Positions 26,303-35,968 of a stretch of DNA of 64,000 bases are shown here, one piece after another; the first letter of the stretch is position 1; each line of letters begins with the position of its first letter. A program made the translations under genes and the position numbers. The notes under the pieces were generated by a model that was given only the letters and a program-made list of their open reading frames with translations, did no database searches and was not told the origin of the DNA. This stretch comes from Pelagomonas calceolata (taxonomy: Eukaryota; Sar; Pelagophyceae; Pelagomonadales; Pelagomonadaceae): assembly GCA_918797485.1 (NCBI GenBank), contig CAKKNE010000001.1, positions 930,001 to 994,000 of the forward strand, given 5' to 3'.

Positions 26303-28084
26303 ATGGGACGGCGCCTCGCGTGCGCCCTACTACTCACGACAGCGGGAGCCAGGGAGCGCTTCAGCCCCTGCCCGAACTCCTGCTCGGGCCACGGGTTGTG
26401 TGATGCGTGGCACGTCTGCCACTGCGCGGACACGTATCAAGGTGCCGACTGTTCGCAAAGGACGTGTCCGTACGGGCCCGCGTGGGCCGATCACCCCGAA
26501 CAAATTACGGGGGACGGCGTGGGCCACCAGCCGGCGGAGTGCTCTAGAAGAGGTAATTGTGATCGGTTGGGGGGTACTTGTGTCTGCGGTGTCGGCTTCG
26601 AGGGCGCGGCGTGTGAGAGACGGGCTTGTGGCCCGTTATTGTGCACCGGAAGAGGTGTTTGTCGATCACTCAAAGATCGGGCGTTGCGGAGAGATCTAGG
26701 CGACTCAAGATCATCCCTGAGCCACTTCCACAGCGCCGACCCGCCCTTCTCCGCCCCGGTGCAAACCTACAACGCGTGGGACGCGACCATGATGCACGGC
26801 TGCGATTGTGACACGGGCTTCTGGGGGCCGAACTGCGAGTTCGTGGAATGTCCTCGCGGCGACGATCCGTATACCTCTGGTTCTAGAGTGGTCCAACAGA
26901 TGCTCGTGTGCATGGGTGATGGTGGGTCTGTAGCTCTGTCGTTTCGCGGAGCGACGACCAGACCGCTGGCGTGGGACTCTTCGTCCGCGACGGTGCGCGC
27001 GGCGTTGTTGGAGCTGCCTACTCTACGAGGTGGGGCGGGCGATGAAGCCTTCGGGGACCAGCGGGAGATGTTACCAAGACCATTGAACGCCCAATTGACC
27101 GGCCGCGCCGTCTCCGTGTTATATGACAACGCAGCGACCACTTTATGCGCCGCGTCGGGCGTCACGGCAATCATCCAGTTCAACCAGGACTTCGGAGATA
27201 TTCCGTTGTTGGTGCCCGACGCGACGGAGTTGACGCATTCGTCAATCATCATCTCACCCTCGTTAGCGGTAGCGTTAAAACAGACGTCGGACAAGGAGGA
27301 CGCCGTCTGCTCGAACCGCGGGCTCTGCGACCCGTTATCCGGCAGATGCGCGTGCGACGGCGAGTTCTGGGGGTCCTCCGACGGCTACGGCATGCGCGGG
27401 TCGCGCGGCGACTGTGGCGTCGCCGTGAACCTCGCGTCGATCACGGGCTGCCCGGGCGACATCCCGTGCAACGGCCACGGCGTCTGCGACGAAGAGACCT
27501 TTGCGTGCGGCTGCGAGGAGGGCTGGCGCGCCGCGGACTGCTCGGAGCGGACGTGCCCGTACGGGCCGGCGTGGTACGCGTACCCGACGGCGACGGACGT
27601 GGCCCACGTGACGCGCGAGGAGTGCTCGGGCATGGGGACATGTGATCGAACATTAGGAGTCTGCTTCTGCCAGGATGGGTTTAGCGGGGCCGCGTGCGAC
27701 GTGCTGGCGTGTCCCGGCGAGACGGCGCCGTGCTCGGGCCACGGCCAGTGCCTCACGATGCAGCAACTAGCCCAGGCGAACGGCTTTACCTATAGAAGCA
27801 CGCCGGACGACCCCTACACGTGGGACGCCGACGCGGTCCGGGGCTGCCGCTGCGACGAGGGTTACCGGGGCTACGACTGCTCGCTGCGCTTCTGCCCCTT
27901 CGGCGACGACCCGCTCACGACCGCCGTCGTCGACTCGAAGGAATGTAGTGGAAGGGGCCTCTGCGACGAGATGACGGGGACGTGTGTCTGCATGGAGGGT
28001 TTTGGGTCGTCGGACGGCAAGGGCAAGAAGGGCACCATCCAGGACTGCGGCTACAAGCTGCCCCTGTCGGCGCCCGTAATTTAG
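26303..28084 (+). CDS. Secreted EGF/tenascin-repeat protein
   Basis: Encodes 593 residues from the ATG at 26303. A signal peptide (RLACALLLTTAGA) precedes at least seven EGF-like units of the tenascin/teneurin type. Examples are NSCSGHGLCD...CHCADTYQGADC, CSGMGTCDRTLGVCFC and CSGRGLCDEMTGTCVC. The unit CPYGPAWADHP/CPYGPAWYAYP, RTCPYGPAW, occurs twice with similar surroundings, so the ectodomain arose by duplication. A Cys-poor beta domain of about 150 residues separates the two sets. No membrane anchor is visible, so it is probably released or lumenal. Proteins of this style are common in stramenopiles; the ligand is unknown. Confidence 0.75.
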   Translation: MGRRLACALLLTTAGARERFSPCPNSCSGHGLCDAWHVCHCADTYQGADCSQRTCPYGPAWADHPEQITGDGVGHQPAECSRRGNCDRLGGTCVCGVGFEGAACERRACGPLLCTGRGVCRSLKDRALRRDLGDSRSSLSHFHSADPPFSAPVQTYNAWDATMMHGCDCDTGFWGPNCEFVECPRGDDPYTSGSRVVQQMLVCMGDGGSVALSFRGATTRPLAWDSSSATVRAALLELPTLRGGAGDEAFGDQREMLPRPLNAQLTGRAVSVLYDNAATTLCAASGVTAIIQFNQDFGDIPLLVPDATELTHSSIIISPSLAVALKQTSDKEDAVCSNRGLCDPLSGRCACDGEFWGSSDGYGMRGSRGDCGVAVNLASITGCPGDIPCNGHGVCDEETFACGCEEGWRAADCSERTCPYGPAWYAYPTATDVAHVTREECSGMGTCDRTLGVCFCQDGFSGAACDVLACPGETAPCSGHGQCLTMQQLAQANGFTYRSTPDDPYTWDADAVRGCRCDEGYRGYDCSLRFCPFGDDPLTTAVVDSKECSGRGLCDEMTGTCVCMEGFGSSDGKGKKGTIQDCGYKLPLSAPVI

Positions 28085-28094
28085 TCGTGGCTAC

Positions 28095-29168
28095 TTAGTT
28101 ACCCCGCCGTCTTGGGGGACCGCGCGGCCGTTTCGTAGGCATGACCTCGTCGTCCGAGGAGGACGTGTCGGGCGGTCTGGAAGGTCTGGGCGCGCGGTCT
28201 GAGAGCGTGACGTACCCGCGTTTTTTTCTCGTAGGCATGACCTCGTCGTCGGACTCGTCCACCTCTCTCACGGGCGCGGGCGCCGGTGCCGGGAGCGCGT
28301 CGGGCACAAGGTCGCGCAGCGCGGCCGCCTCCAGCTTCGACCACTTGGTCTCCAAGGCGCCGACCGACCGCCCGGTACCGAGCCGCTCGGCGACGAGGCT
28401 CCAGTTGTCACCTAGCTCGGCGACGAGGCTTCGCAATCTTCCCTCCTCTTCGCGCGTCCAGCGGGACGGGCGCGTCGACGCCGGCGCCGCGGGCGCGGGC
28501 GAGGCGGCCGTCGACGCCGGCGCCGGCGCAGCTTGGGGCGCCGCCGGAACTTGTGGGGCGGCATCTGGCGCTTTAAGGCCTTTTGTGCGCGGCGGCGGCG
28601 GTTTGAGTCGCGCCGGGGGCAGAGCCGCCGCGGCGGGCGCGAGCGCCTGCACTTGCGGCGCGGGCGCGACCGCCGGCGCCGTGAGATGCGGCGCGCGCGT
28701 CTGGGCCATCTGCTGCGCGATCACGGCGGTAGAGGGCGCCGGAGGCAGGTCGAGATAATAACCGAGGCCCCACGGGCCGAGCTTGAAGACGTAGCCCGGG
28801 ATGCTACCGTAGAACGCCCCGGCCGGCATGAAAACAGGGTTCACGGCCGACGCCTGCGCCGGCACGGGCGCCGGTACGGGCGGCGGGCTCGCGCCCAATA
28901 ACGTCGGGTTGAGGCTCGCCGGCGGGCCCGGCGCCGGCCGCGCGTAGTACAGCTGTTCCGGCAACGCGGTCCGGCATCGCAAACAAGGCTGGCCTAACTT
29001 TGTGCCTAGGGCGACGGGGGCGACAACTTCGCGTTTACGCCTTGCGCGCCCGTTGACGTGACCGGACGACACGTTGCCTTCGCGTATCGCCTCGGCGTTC
29101 AGGCGTGTTGTCCCGCGTGATGCCGCAGCTGCACAGGTAAATGCCAGCCTTTGCCTCCGCCGCCGCAT
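28095..29168 (-). CDS. Myb/SANT-domain protein
   Basis: Encodes 357 residues; the start is the second codon of the open frame because the first is GTG. A single SANT/Myb repeat (SRWTREEEGRLRSLVAELGD, then NWSLVAERLGTGRSVGALET and KWSKLE) has the three regularly spaced aromatic positions of a DNA- or histone-tail-binding helix-turn-helix. Upstream is a Pro/Ala-rich region with GYVFKLGPWGLGYYLD. Downstream is an acidic/basic tail in which DEVMPT-K-R occurs twice (SDDEVMPTRKKRG, SDDEVMPTKRPRG), possible nuclear signals. It is probably a transcription or chromatin factor; the target is unknown. Confidence 0.7.
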   Translation of the reverse strand: MRRRRQRLAFTCAAAASRGTTRLNAEAIREGNVSSGHVNGRARRKREVVAPVALGTKLGQPCLRCRTALPEQLYYARPAPGPPASLNPTLLGASPPPVPAPVPAQASAVNPVFMPAGAFYGSIPGYVFKLGPWGLGYYLDLPPAPSTAVIAQQMAQTRAPHLTAPAVAPAPQVQALAPAAAALPPARLKPPPPRTKGLKAPDAAPQVPAAPQAAPAPASTAASPAPAAPASTRPSRWTREEEGRLRSLVAELGDNWSLVAERLGTGRSVGALETKWSKLEAAALRDLVPDALPAPAPAPVREVDESDDEVMPTRKKRGYVTLSDRAPRPSRPPDTSSSDDEVMPTKRPRGPPRRRGN

Positions 29169-29329
29169 CACGCACCCGTCATAGGCGCCATTCGAGCGCC
29201 TCAGGAAGGCTCAAGAGCAATGCGAGGCCAAGAGTACGCGTCCTGGCTATCCGCGTCGCGGCCGGGCGCGGGTGGCGGAGTTGACGCCGTCGAGGCGAGA
29301 ACGAAGAACGACAGAGAAACCACTATCAT

Positions 29330-31750
29330 TCAAGTTACCTCCTCCCCCCGCCACCCGTTCGGCGCCAACACTTTGATCGCCCGTTCACATTGCTTCTGGC
29401 AATGCTCATCACTCATGAAATTCCCGACGGCCTCCTGGACCTTCTCGTAGGCGCCCTGCTCCGCGGCCAACAAAGCCGCGAACTCGCACCGGTAGCAGTA
29501 GTTGTAGAGGCAGTCGCACGCCGCCGAGCAGACCGTCGCGCTTTCATCACAAAAGGCGAGGACTACTAAACAAGATTTGATCGCCTCCTCCGCGAAGTCC
29601 TCCCGCCGTTTCGGGTCCGCCGCGAAGACCCCAAACAGCCGGCACCCGTTCATCGCCGTGTCCCGCGCCCACCGCGTGGCCGTGTGCACCGTTATTTTTT
29701 CTTGGCCGTCGACTGTCGTTATGAGATGCTCCTTCGATTCCTTCTTGAGGTTGTTCAACGCGTTCACGACGAGCCGCTGCCACTCCTCCTTTAAGATCAC
29801 CTCTCGTGTCGCGTAATTTTGGGCGAGCTGGACCAAGGCCCCCGTAGCCGCCGCAACTAATGGCTCATTTTTCGGATACCTTGTTAACGTCTTCAAGGTC
29901 TGCAGCACACACGCGGAAGCTTCTTTCGTCGCCAGGCCCATCTCGCTCTCCCGCAACTCCATCTTCGCGATGCTCATCAGACAGAAGTACAACACCGTCG
30001 GTCTTTTGAGATTTTTCTGCATCAATTTCACGACCTCCGTCGGGCCTTGGGCGCCAGCACCCCTACTAAGCATGTAGGGCTCGACCATGACCTGCGCGGA
30101 GCATCTCCCGTAAGAAACCACCCAGCGCCTTCTCTGACCGAGACGAACGGGACGCCGCGCACGCGCCTTCTTCAGGACCATCCCATCAAAACACTGGACC
30201 CAGTCGCCCAGTTTCCACTCGCTGCACTCGATCTCGTCGTTGTCCAAGAACAAGGGTACTTTCTGGTCCACCGAGTGGTGGTTCCGCAACCCTTTCGAGT
30301 CGGGCAGCTTGTTGATCGCGAACCGACACGTCTTGCCCCGGCCCGTCCGCGCGCAGAAAGGGCCTTTGAGCATCAAGGCGGGCTCCATGGGCACGCGCCA
30401 GGCATACCGATCTACTTCGTCGTCATTTTGTGGTGAGACGATTTCACTGTGGTCGTCGTACATGGCTAGGTCTGCCGATTGGTCGGGGCAGTCCTTGTCG
30501 TATGGAATTAAGCCTCGTCGTCTCCTCGTGCCTAGGAGGACGGCGGGGCGGTGCCACTGTGTTGCGTTGACCGTGAGGGCGCTTCTTAACCTCTCATTCT
30601 CGATTTGAGGGCAGAGCGCGCTTACAAGATATATCTCCTTCTCATCACATCTGGTCTCACCTTCCACCAATTCATAGGCGTAGAACGCCGTCTCCTCGTC
30701 GAGTTTTTTCACATACAGTGAAATGGCCCTCTCGCAGGCTCGGGCCCAGGCCTGGCCTCGCCGGACCGCGGCCTGGACGATCAAGGCGGCGCGCTCCTCT
30801 TCATACTCAACCATTTGCGTGGACGGCGTCCTAGGGCGCCTTTCGGGCGGCGCCGCGACGATGGACGAGCTCTCGTAGGGCCTCACCCACAAGACCTGCC
30901 TATAGTCGGCCTCGAAGACGGCTCCATCCTCAGCAATGGCGTAGACGCACTCGCCCGTGGCCTCGTCGTAGGCGTAGGGCTCCTGGCGCACGGTGTCGAA
31001 GTAGCCGGTGTAGGCGTCGGGGCACCTTGGACCGAGCTCGACTTGCTGCGGCTCCTCCGAGTACGTCGAGAGCCGCTGCTCCGTCGAGGCTTCAAGCTGC
31101 GGCTCTTCTCTAGCATATTCGGAGGGGTCGGCGGTGTACGCCGCACTATAAACGCTCGCGTCGCCGCCGAACGCAGAGGGCTCCTCGGCGACGGGCGCGG
31201 TGTAGATCGTTTCGTGGCCGTAGCCTTCCGTGTATTGGCCCTCCTCGGGGATCGCTTCCGTGTAGACGGACTGGTCGTAGTGCTCGTAGCCAGACTGGTC
31301 GCCACCTTCGTACTGACTGGCGTGGTATTGCGTGCCGTCGTCGTACGTGTATTGGGTGCCGTCATCATACCCCGAGGCATACTGCGACTGGTCATAGTGG
31401 CTCTGCTCGTAGGCCGCCGTGTCGTAATTTGTCGAATCCCACTGAGATGTATCCCAGCCGCCCTGCGCGTTGCTCCACCGCCCCGCATCATAGGGCTTCT
31501 CGTCCGCGTACTTCGCCTCCTCGGCGGCCTTGGCCTCGGCGGCCGCCGCTAGACGTTCCTGGCGCTCCTTGATGCGTTTTTCTTGCCGCTGGACGTAGTT
31601 CAGTTTTGGCTCGTCCGACTTCTCTTCACCTTTCGCTTCTGCTACGGGCGGCGCTACTTTCTCCTTGAGCTTCGCGAAGAGCTCGTCGCTGGCCTTGCTG
31701 TCGGCGGGAGCCGGCGCCGCTGCTCGTTCCGCCTTGGCCTCGGCTCCCAT
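29330..31750 (-). CDS. Tyr/Gln-rich protein with IQ-like motif and armadillo-like C-terminus
   Basis: Encodes 806 residues in one exon. An N-terminal Lys/Glu coiled region (VQRQEKRIKERQERLAAA) precedes about 200 residues rich in Tyr, Gln, Asp and Ser (YEQSHYDQSQY style), a prion-like composition that could drive condensate formation. EERAALIVQAAVRRGQAW near residue 310 resembles an IQ calmodulin-binding motif. The C-terminal 250 residues are alpha-helical pairs of armadillo type (VLQTLKTLTRYPKNEPLVAA, ALVQLAQNYATREVILKEE). No enzymatic motif is seen. Confidence 0.6.
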   Translation of the reverse strand: MGAEAKAERAAAPAPADSKASDELFAKLKEKVAPPVAEAKGEEKSDEPKLNYVQRQEKRIKERQERLAAAAEAKAAEEAKYADEKPYDAGRWSNAQGGWDTSQWDSTNYDTAAYEQSHYDQSQYASGYDDGTQYTYDDGTQYHASQYEGGDQSGYEHYDQSVYTEAIPEEGQYTEGYGHETIYTAPVAEEPSAFGGDASVYSAAYTADPSEYAREEPQLEASTEQRLSTYSEEPQQVELGPRCPDAYTGYFDTVRQEPYAYDEATGECVYAIAEDGAVFEADYRQVLWVRPYESSSIVAAPPERRPRTPSTQMVEYEEERAALIVQAAVRRGQAWARACERAISLYVKKLDEETAFYAYELVEGETRCDEKEIYLVSALCPQIENERLRSALTVNATQWHRPAVLLGTRRRRGLIPYDKDCPDQSADLAMYDDHSEIVSPQNDDEVDRYAWRVPMEPALMLKGPFCARTGRGKTCRFAINKLPDSKGLRNHHSVDQKVPLFLDNDEIECSEWKLGDWVQCFDGMVLKKARARRPVRLGQRRRWVVSYGRCSAQVMVEPYMLSRGAGAQGPTEVVKLMQKNLKRPTVLYFCLMSIAKMELRESEMGLATKEASACVLQTLKTLTRYPKNEPLVAAATGALVQLAQNYATREVILKEEWQRLVVNALNNLKKESKEHLITTVDGQEKITVHTATRWARDTAMNGCRLFGVFAADPKRREDFAEEAIKSCLVVLAFCDESATVCSAACDCLYNYCYRCEFAALLAAEQGAYEKVQEAVGNFMSDEHCQKQCERAIKVLAPNGWRGEEVT

Positions 31751-31903
31751 TGGTCTTGTTATGGGGTCATCGTCGTCGCATAGCTGGTTTGTGGCTTCGA
31801 TCGCTGCCCACGACGATGAGGAGTCCTACGGCCCAGTCCTTTGCTCGGAAGCTGAGGAACTGAGCGCAGCAGGGGCTGCCCTTTGCCAACGCCGGCCTGC
31901 TTG

Positions 31904-31925
31904 TTGCTAGTGTCTTACTGCTAGC
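31904..31925 (+). promoter_or_regulatory. CTAG near-palindrome, copy 5
   Basis: TTGCTAGTGTCTTACTGC ending in CTAGC, 154 bp upstream of the armadillo-like gene, in a 215-bp gap. Confidence 0.5.
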
Positions 31926-31965
31926 CCACGCGGGATTTTCCTACGCACACTTACACACAAAAAAA

Positions 31966-33000
31966 TCAGGAGGACGGCGGCCCGGGGCACCCCGACGCCG
32001 CCGTCCAGAGCGGCGCGGCGAAGCCGTGGATCGCCGGCGCCGCGCCCATTGATGCACTGGCCGCGAAGGGCACCTGGACGTAGGCGCCGCGGCAGACCTC
32101 CCCGACGAGGAAGGCGAGCGCGTGGCCTTCGAGGCGCGCGGACGCGAAGCGCTTCACTAAATCCGCGGCGCCGGCGCCGTTCAGCGCGGCTTTAATCGCT
32201 GGATCCGCGGCAACGTCGACGGCGTCGCGCTTCGCCACCGCCGCGTAGCTCCCTCCAACAGATTCGGGCCGTTCCAAATGTAGATCGATGTTCACGGACC
32301 CGGCGCGCACGCCGGCGCGGAACAAGGCACACCCCAGGCGGCACTCGGCGCAGTGCGTCTGGTGGCAGTCCGTTGTTTGTGAATGCCGCGCGGGCCACTC
32401 GCTTCCGAAAAAATACGCGTCGGCGGCTTTACGACCCATGAGCGCCCAGCCGTCGTCGACGCAGACGCCCCGCGTCTCCGCGTCTCGGACGACGCCGCGG
32501 GAGCAGGCGCCCTCACCCCCGCCGATGGCCGGCGCCCAGGCCACGTTTTTTGCAAGGGGCCACTCGCCATACGGTGGTAAATGCGTCCGGTACGTCGCGT
32601 CCGGTCGGAGGCGCAACACCCAGGTGTAGTTCCTCCTTAAAAACCGCTCCCGCGCCACGATGGCCCCGTGGCACACGGAGAGCGACTCCTCGATGCCGCG
32701 CGAACGCAGCGCCACGTCGTAGACCGGCCGCCACAGCGTTCGAGCCTCCTCCTTTATATGAGTGTCGCTCGCCTGGCCAGCTCGCACGCCCGCGCGCCCC
32801 GCCGTCGCATCATCGAGAACAAAGAAGACGTCCGCCTCGGAAACAATCGGCCAGATCATATGCGACCAGATGTTGCGGTGCACCCTATCGATAGCGTGGA
32901 AGGCGCGCGCGAGGCCCGTGACGCAGACGGCGACGGGCTTCTGGGGCGGCGCCTTGGCGGCGTGGGCTGCCGCCAGCACCATCAGGTAGTGGTGGCGCAT
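31966..33000 (-). CDS. Secreted or Golgi protein resembling a glycan-modifying transferase
   Basis: Encodes 344 residues with a signal-peptide-like start (MVLAAAHAAKAPP). VAVCVTGLARAFHAIDRVHR, then DVFFVLDDATAGR and TWVLRLRPDATY, form the pattern of eukaryotic GT-like proteins annotated as DUF7796 or glycosyltransferase-like: a first beta strand ending in G-x-x-R, a DD site, and RxRPD. Cysteines at CSRG, VCVDD and DCHQTHCAECRLGC suggest disulfides. The lumen of the secretory path is likely. No substrate can be named. Confidence 0.5.
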   Translation of the reverse strand: MRHHYLMVLAAAHAAKAPPQKPVAVCVTGLARAFHAIDRVHRNIWSHMIWPIVSEADVFFVLDDATAGRAGVRAGQASDTHIKEEARTLWRPVYDVALRSRGIEESLSVCHGAIVARERFLRRNYTWVLRLRPDATYRTHLPPYGEWPLAKNVAWAPAIGGGEGACSRGVVRDAETRGVCVDDGWALMGRKAADAYFFGSEWPARHSQTTDCHQTHCAECRLGCALFRAGVRAGSVNIDLHLERPESVGGSYAAVAKRDAVDVAADPAIKAALNGAGAADLVKRFASARLEGHALAFLVGEVCRGAYVQVPFAASASMGAAPAIHGFAAPLWTAASGCPGPPSS

Positions 33001-33403
33001 GCTTGCGCCGGCGGGCGCGAAGGGCTGCCCTCCTCACCCTTTCTGCACCGCTACCGGCCGTTTGGCGAACGCTGCGGTTGACTGCGCCGCTCTAGGCGCA
33101 GCTCAGCAAGCTGAATTCAACAGTGCGAGGCGCTCTGCTTGGAGCAATTCGGCTGCCCATTGAACAGGCCCGGGGCAGCTGCCCGAAGCGCATCGCTGCG
33201 CGGGGATCGCTATCGCCCCGACCGCGCATCGCTGCGCATTGAACGCCCCGCGGCGAGAGCGCGCGCCGCGGAGGTGTGGTAGCAGTGCCAGAGCAACACC
33301 GCCAGCCTCCCGTGCTGCGCCGCGAGGGAGCGGCGGGCCGTCGGACGGTGAGCCGCCCGGACGTCGACGAGGCCCCGATACGCCATCGGCGCGCGCGACA
33401 AGG
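33001..33403. other. Divergent promoter with duplicated GCGCATCGCTGCGC
   Basis: 403 bp between divergent starts. The imperfect palindrome GCGCATCGCTGCGC occurs at 33188-33201 and 33224-33237. GC-bias frames cross the region on both strands without domain support. Confidence 0.45.
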
Positions 33404-33841
33404 ATGGACGCCTCGGGCCTCTCCGTCGCGTCGGCGGCGACGGCCGACGCCATGGAGAGCGATTTGGACGTGAGCGGCCACAACTTGACTGCGGCCATCG
33501 CACCGCCGAGCGCCACCGTCCCGCCCCAGCAGACGCTCGAAGATCTCGAGGCGAAGCGCAAGAAGCGCCTCGAGCTGAACCGCAAGGCGGCCCAGGAATC
33601 TAGACGAAGGAAGAAGATGAAGGTCGAGGAGCTGCAGCGAAACGTCGCGGCGCTCACGCGAGAGAACGAGCAACTCCAAGCCGAGCACGACCGCCTCACG
33701 GAAGAATTGCGACGGGACGACCCCGAGACGAGCGGCGAGGTCGACGCCTTCCAGGCCCAGAACGCGGCGCTGCGCTTAGCGATTTACGAGGAAATTGAAC
33801 GGCTGGTCGGCGCGATGCCGCCTTCAGCAGCTGGAGAGTAG
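33404..33841 (+). CDS. bZIP transcription factor
   Basis: Encodes 145 residues from the ATG at 33404. The basic region KRLELNRKAAQESRRRKKMK contains the invariant N-x7-R, and is followed by a leucine zipper (VEELQRNVAALTRENEQL, then EHDRLTEEL) with heptad Leu/Asn. It dimerises and binds ACGT-type DNA. The protein is short, with no activation domain beyond an acidic N-terminal stretch. The G-box at 1001-1006 in this window is an example of the kind of site it might bind (inference). Confidence 0.85.
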   Translation: MDASGLSVASAATADAMESDLDVSGHNLTAAIAPPSATVPPQQTLEDLEAKRKKRLELNRKAAQESRRRKKMKVEELQRNVAALTRENEQLQAEHDRLTEELRRDDPETSGEVDAFQAQNAALRLAIYEEIERLVGAMPPSAAGE

Positions 33842-33911
33842 CGCCGACTCTTGTACATACGCCCCTACCCCGCTGTTCTACTGCTCCGTAAGCTCGACTT
33901 ATGTCTAATCA

Positions 33912-34496
33912 CTAGTTCCCCATGATGAGGATCATCCACGCGAGGAACGCGTAGAAGCCGAAGACGGGGTAGATGGCCAGCGCGCGCCGCTTCGCCTCGA
34001 TGATCTCGCTGAAGAAGACGACTGACACGCGCGTCGACCAGGCGAAGCACGTCCCTACGACCGCGAGTCGCAGGAGGAAACTTCTCGTGAGCGCGTGGAG
34101 CAATAAACAGGCGAACGCGCCGCAGTCCAGGGGAAAGATCGAGTAGCCCAGCACACACACGCTCTGGAAGAAGCTGATGCGGCCGCCGAGCAGTTGCGCG
34201 TTTAGCGTGACGATCGCGGCGCCCGCCCAGACGACGACGAACACCGCGGCGAAGACCAGTGCGCGCTGCGACTCCGGCGCGCCCGCTGACAGGGCTATTG
34301 ATAACGTCAAACACACGGCCAGCGGCCCCCACAGGTCCCACTCCTTCAGGCGGTCCAATACCCCATGCTGCGACGCGCGCGGGAGCAGGACCAGTTTCAG
34401 TTTCGCGCCGACTTCCCGCAGATCCCTCCGGATCGTTTCGGAGACGGGTTCGTCCAGCGTCGTCTCGACGGGGGACCAGTCGTCCATACCGGCCAT
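33912..34496 (-). CDS. YIPF6: Yip1-domain protein YIPF6-like
   Basis: Encodes 194 residues with five hydrophobic helices. The pattern DLWGPLAVCLTLSIAL, then VVVWAGAAIVTLNAQLLGG and ISFFQSVCVLGYSIFPLD, is diagnostic of the YIPF6 branch of Yip1-domain proteins. These sit in the Golgi and assist Rab recruitment and vesicle budding. The cytosolic N-terminus is about 60 residues. The start is MAGMDDW; the fourth codon is a second Met. A tandem pair of 38-bp introner-like units lies immediately upstream. Confidence 0.88.
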   Translation of the reverse strand: MAGMDDWSPVETTLDEPVSETIRRDLREVGAKLKLVLLPRASQHGVLDRLKEWDLWGPLAVCLTLSIALSAGAPESQRALVFAAVFVVVWAGAAIVTLNAQLLGGRISFFQSVCVLGYSIFPLDCGAFACLLLHALTRSFLLRLAVVGTCFAWSTRVSVVFFSEIIEAKRRALAIYPVFGFYAFLAWMILIMGN

Positions 34497-34497
34497 C

Positions 34498-34573
34498 GTT
34501 TACGGTCGCCGCGGCGTGCTGCGATGGCGTGCCGCGTTTACGGCCGCTGCGACGTGCTGCAATGGCGTGCCGC
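34498..34573. repeat. Two 38-bp tandem units with introner-like core
   Basis: Units at 34498-34535 and 34536-34573 match at all but four or so positions. Each ends with CTGCGATGGCGTGCCGC-type sequence resembling the introner core, 2 bp upstream of the YIPF6-like ATG. Confidence 0.7.
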
Positions 34574-34720
34574 GGCTGCCAAATGTCTTTGGGAGGTCGG
34601 CGCTTTTCGATGGCCGGGAGCTGGGCAAGGTAGCAGCGCAACTATAGCTGAGGACACAAACGGTTAATTATCCTCGCGTGGTGTGCTGCTCGGCGGTTTA
34701 TCCTCGACACTTTTTTTGGG

Positions 34721-34745
34721 CTTGCTAGTGTCTTACAATGCTAGC
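34721..34745 (+). promoter_or_regulatory. CTAG near-palindrome, copy 6
   Basis: CTTGCTAGTGTCTTACAATG ending in CTAGC, 225 bp upstream of the YIPF6-like ATG and 400 bp from the SDR ATG. Confidence 0.5.
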
Positions 34746-35144
34746 TAACGCATCTCCGAGCTTTGCGAGTGTCGCAAGCGAGGTCGCTATCTCTGCGGCG
34801 GGGCGGTTCAGTGGACTTGCTCCGATACTCACGTCGGCCTGCAACCGATAACAACCTCCATCTGATCCTTTGAGGCTGAAGTTTCAAGGAGGAAACCTTA
34901 GAGATATGACGTCGCCGCCGGTACGCGAAGGCCCGCACGAGAAAGGATATATGAGCGCTCTAGCCCAGCATGTCAAGCTCTACGGCTCGGTACGGCCCCA
35001 GCGCACAAAAAAAAATTGCACCAGTGGACTCACGCCGCGCGCCGCAGGTCGACGAAACAACCCTCCACCTCGTCGCCTTCCCGCCGGGCATGACGACGAA
35101 GCCCCACGACTCGGCGCGCGTTATGGAGGAGCTCGCGCCCGCGT

Positions 35145-35963
35145 ATGGCCTGCGCTACGCGGCCCTGCCTCCGCCGCGAAAGTGGTGCCTCGATCGAGGG
35201 CTCCATCGTACTGATCACCGGCGCGAACCGCGGAATCGGCAAAGCACTCGTGGACGCGTTCCTCAAGCATGGAGCGAAGAAGATTTATGCCGCCGTGCGA
35301 GACATTACACGCTACCGCGCCTTCTCAAACGAAGAAAACGACGAGACGATCATCCCAGTGTATATCGATCTGTCGAAACCGGACTCGATCGCGGCGGCAG
35401 CTGAGCTTTCTCAGGACGTGACAATTGTGATCAACAACGCGGGCGTCCTGTCGAAGACCTCCGCGCTCGACGGGAACGCCGTCGAGGCGCTGAAGAGCGA
35501 CATGGACGTGAACGTCTACGGTCTGATGGCCATGGCGCAGGCCTACGCACCGATCCTGAAGACGAACGTCGCGCGCGGATCGAAAACTGCCTTCGTCCAG
35601 CTCAACTCGGTGGCGTCCTTCGGCCCGGCCTTCCGGTGCTCCGGAAAGGATTTCGCGACGTATTCCGCGACCAAGGCGGCCGCCTACTCGATCACGCGGG
35701 CGTTGGCCCAAGAACTCGCGCCGCACGACGTGCGCGTCCTGTCGGTCCACCCGGGACCGGTCCGCACGGAGATGTTGCCGGAGCGGCTCCACGCGCTAGC
35801 CGAGGCGCCGTCCGCCGTCGCGGAGGAAGTGATCCGGGCGCTGGCGGACGGGACGCCCCTGCACGTCTTCCCCGACCCCCACTCCAAGCAGCTCGCGACG
35901 ATCATGCGGCCGTTCCTCACCAAGGTCGTCGAGGGCGGCGACGTCTACAACCAGGGTAAGTAG
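35145..35963 (+). CDS. Short-chain dehydrogenase/reductase
   Basis: Encodes 272 residues. IVLITGANRGIGKALVDAFL is the NAD(P)-binding TGxxxGIG start. NNAG, LNSVASFG (catalytic Ser) and YSATKAAAYSITRALAQEL (YxxxK) complete the classical SDR active set. HPGPVRTEM marks the cofactor-side loop. The substrate is not deducible. The first 17 residues (MACATRPCLRRESGASI) are atypical, and an out-of-frame open frame precedes them, so the true N-terminus may lie in an upstream exon. The stop is 5 bp from that of the opposing 5-phosphatase. Confidence 0.8.
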   Translation: MACATRPCLRRESGASIEGSIVLITGANRGIGKALVDAFLKHGAKKIYAAVRDITRYRAFSNEENDETIIPVYIDLSKPDSIAAAAELSQDVTIVINNAGVLSKTSALDGNAVEALKSDMDVNVYGLMAMAQAYAPILKTNVARGSKTAFVQLNSVASFGPAFRCSGKDFATYSATKAAAYSITRALAQELAPHDVRVLSVHPGPVRTEMLPERLHALAEAPSAVAEEVIRALADGTPLHVFPDPHSKQLATIMRPFLTKVVEGGDVYNQGK

Positions 35964-35968
35964 GACTA

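Larger units (their letters stand above)
34497..35144. other. Intergenic region with 38-bp tandem units, CTAG motif and an unresolved open frame
   Basis: 648 bp. It holds the 38-bp duplication at 34498-34573 and a CTAG motif at 34721-34745. An open frame from ATG 34970 (reads DETTLHLVAFPPGMTTKPHD) overlaps the SDR start out of frame. It could be an upstream exon, but I found no splice pair that joins it. Confidence 0.4.

Noticed and set aside
30815-31552. 245-codon + frame with Val/Leu-rich product
   Set aside because: It is antisense to the Tyr/Gln-rich part of the armadillo-like gene, whose own strand has a continuous 806-residue product.
33188-33237. Possible CRISPR-like short repeats (GCGCATCGCTGCGC)
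   Set aside because: Only two copies, no regular spacer series and a eukaryotic setting; at most a regulatory duplication.
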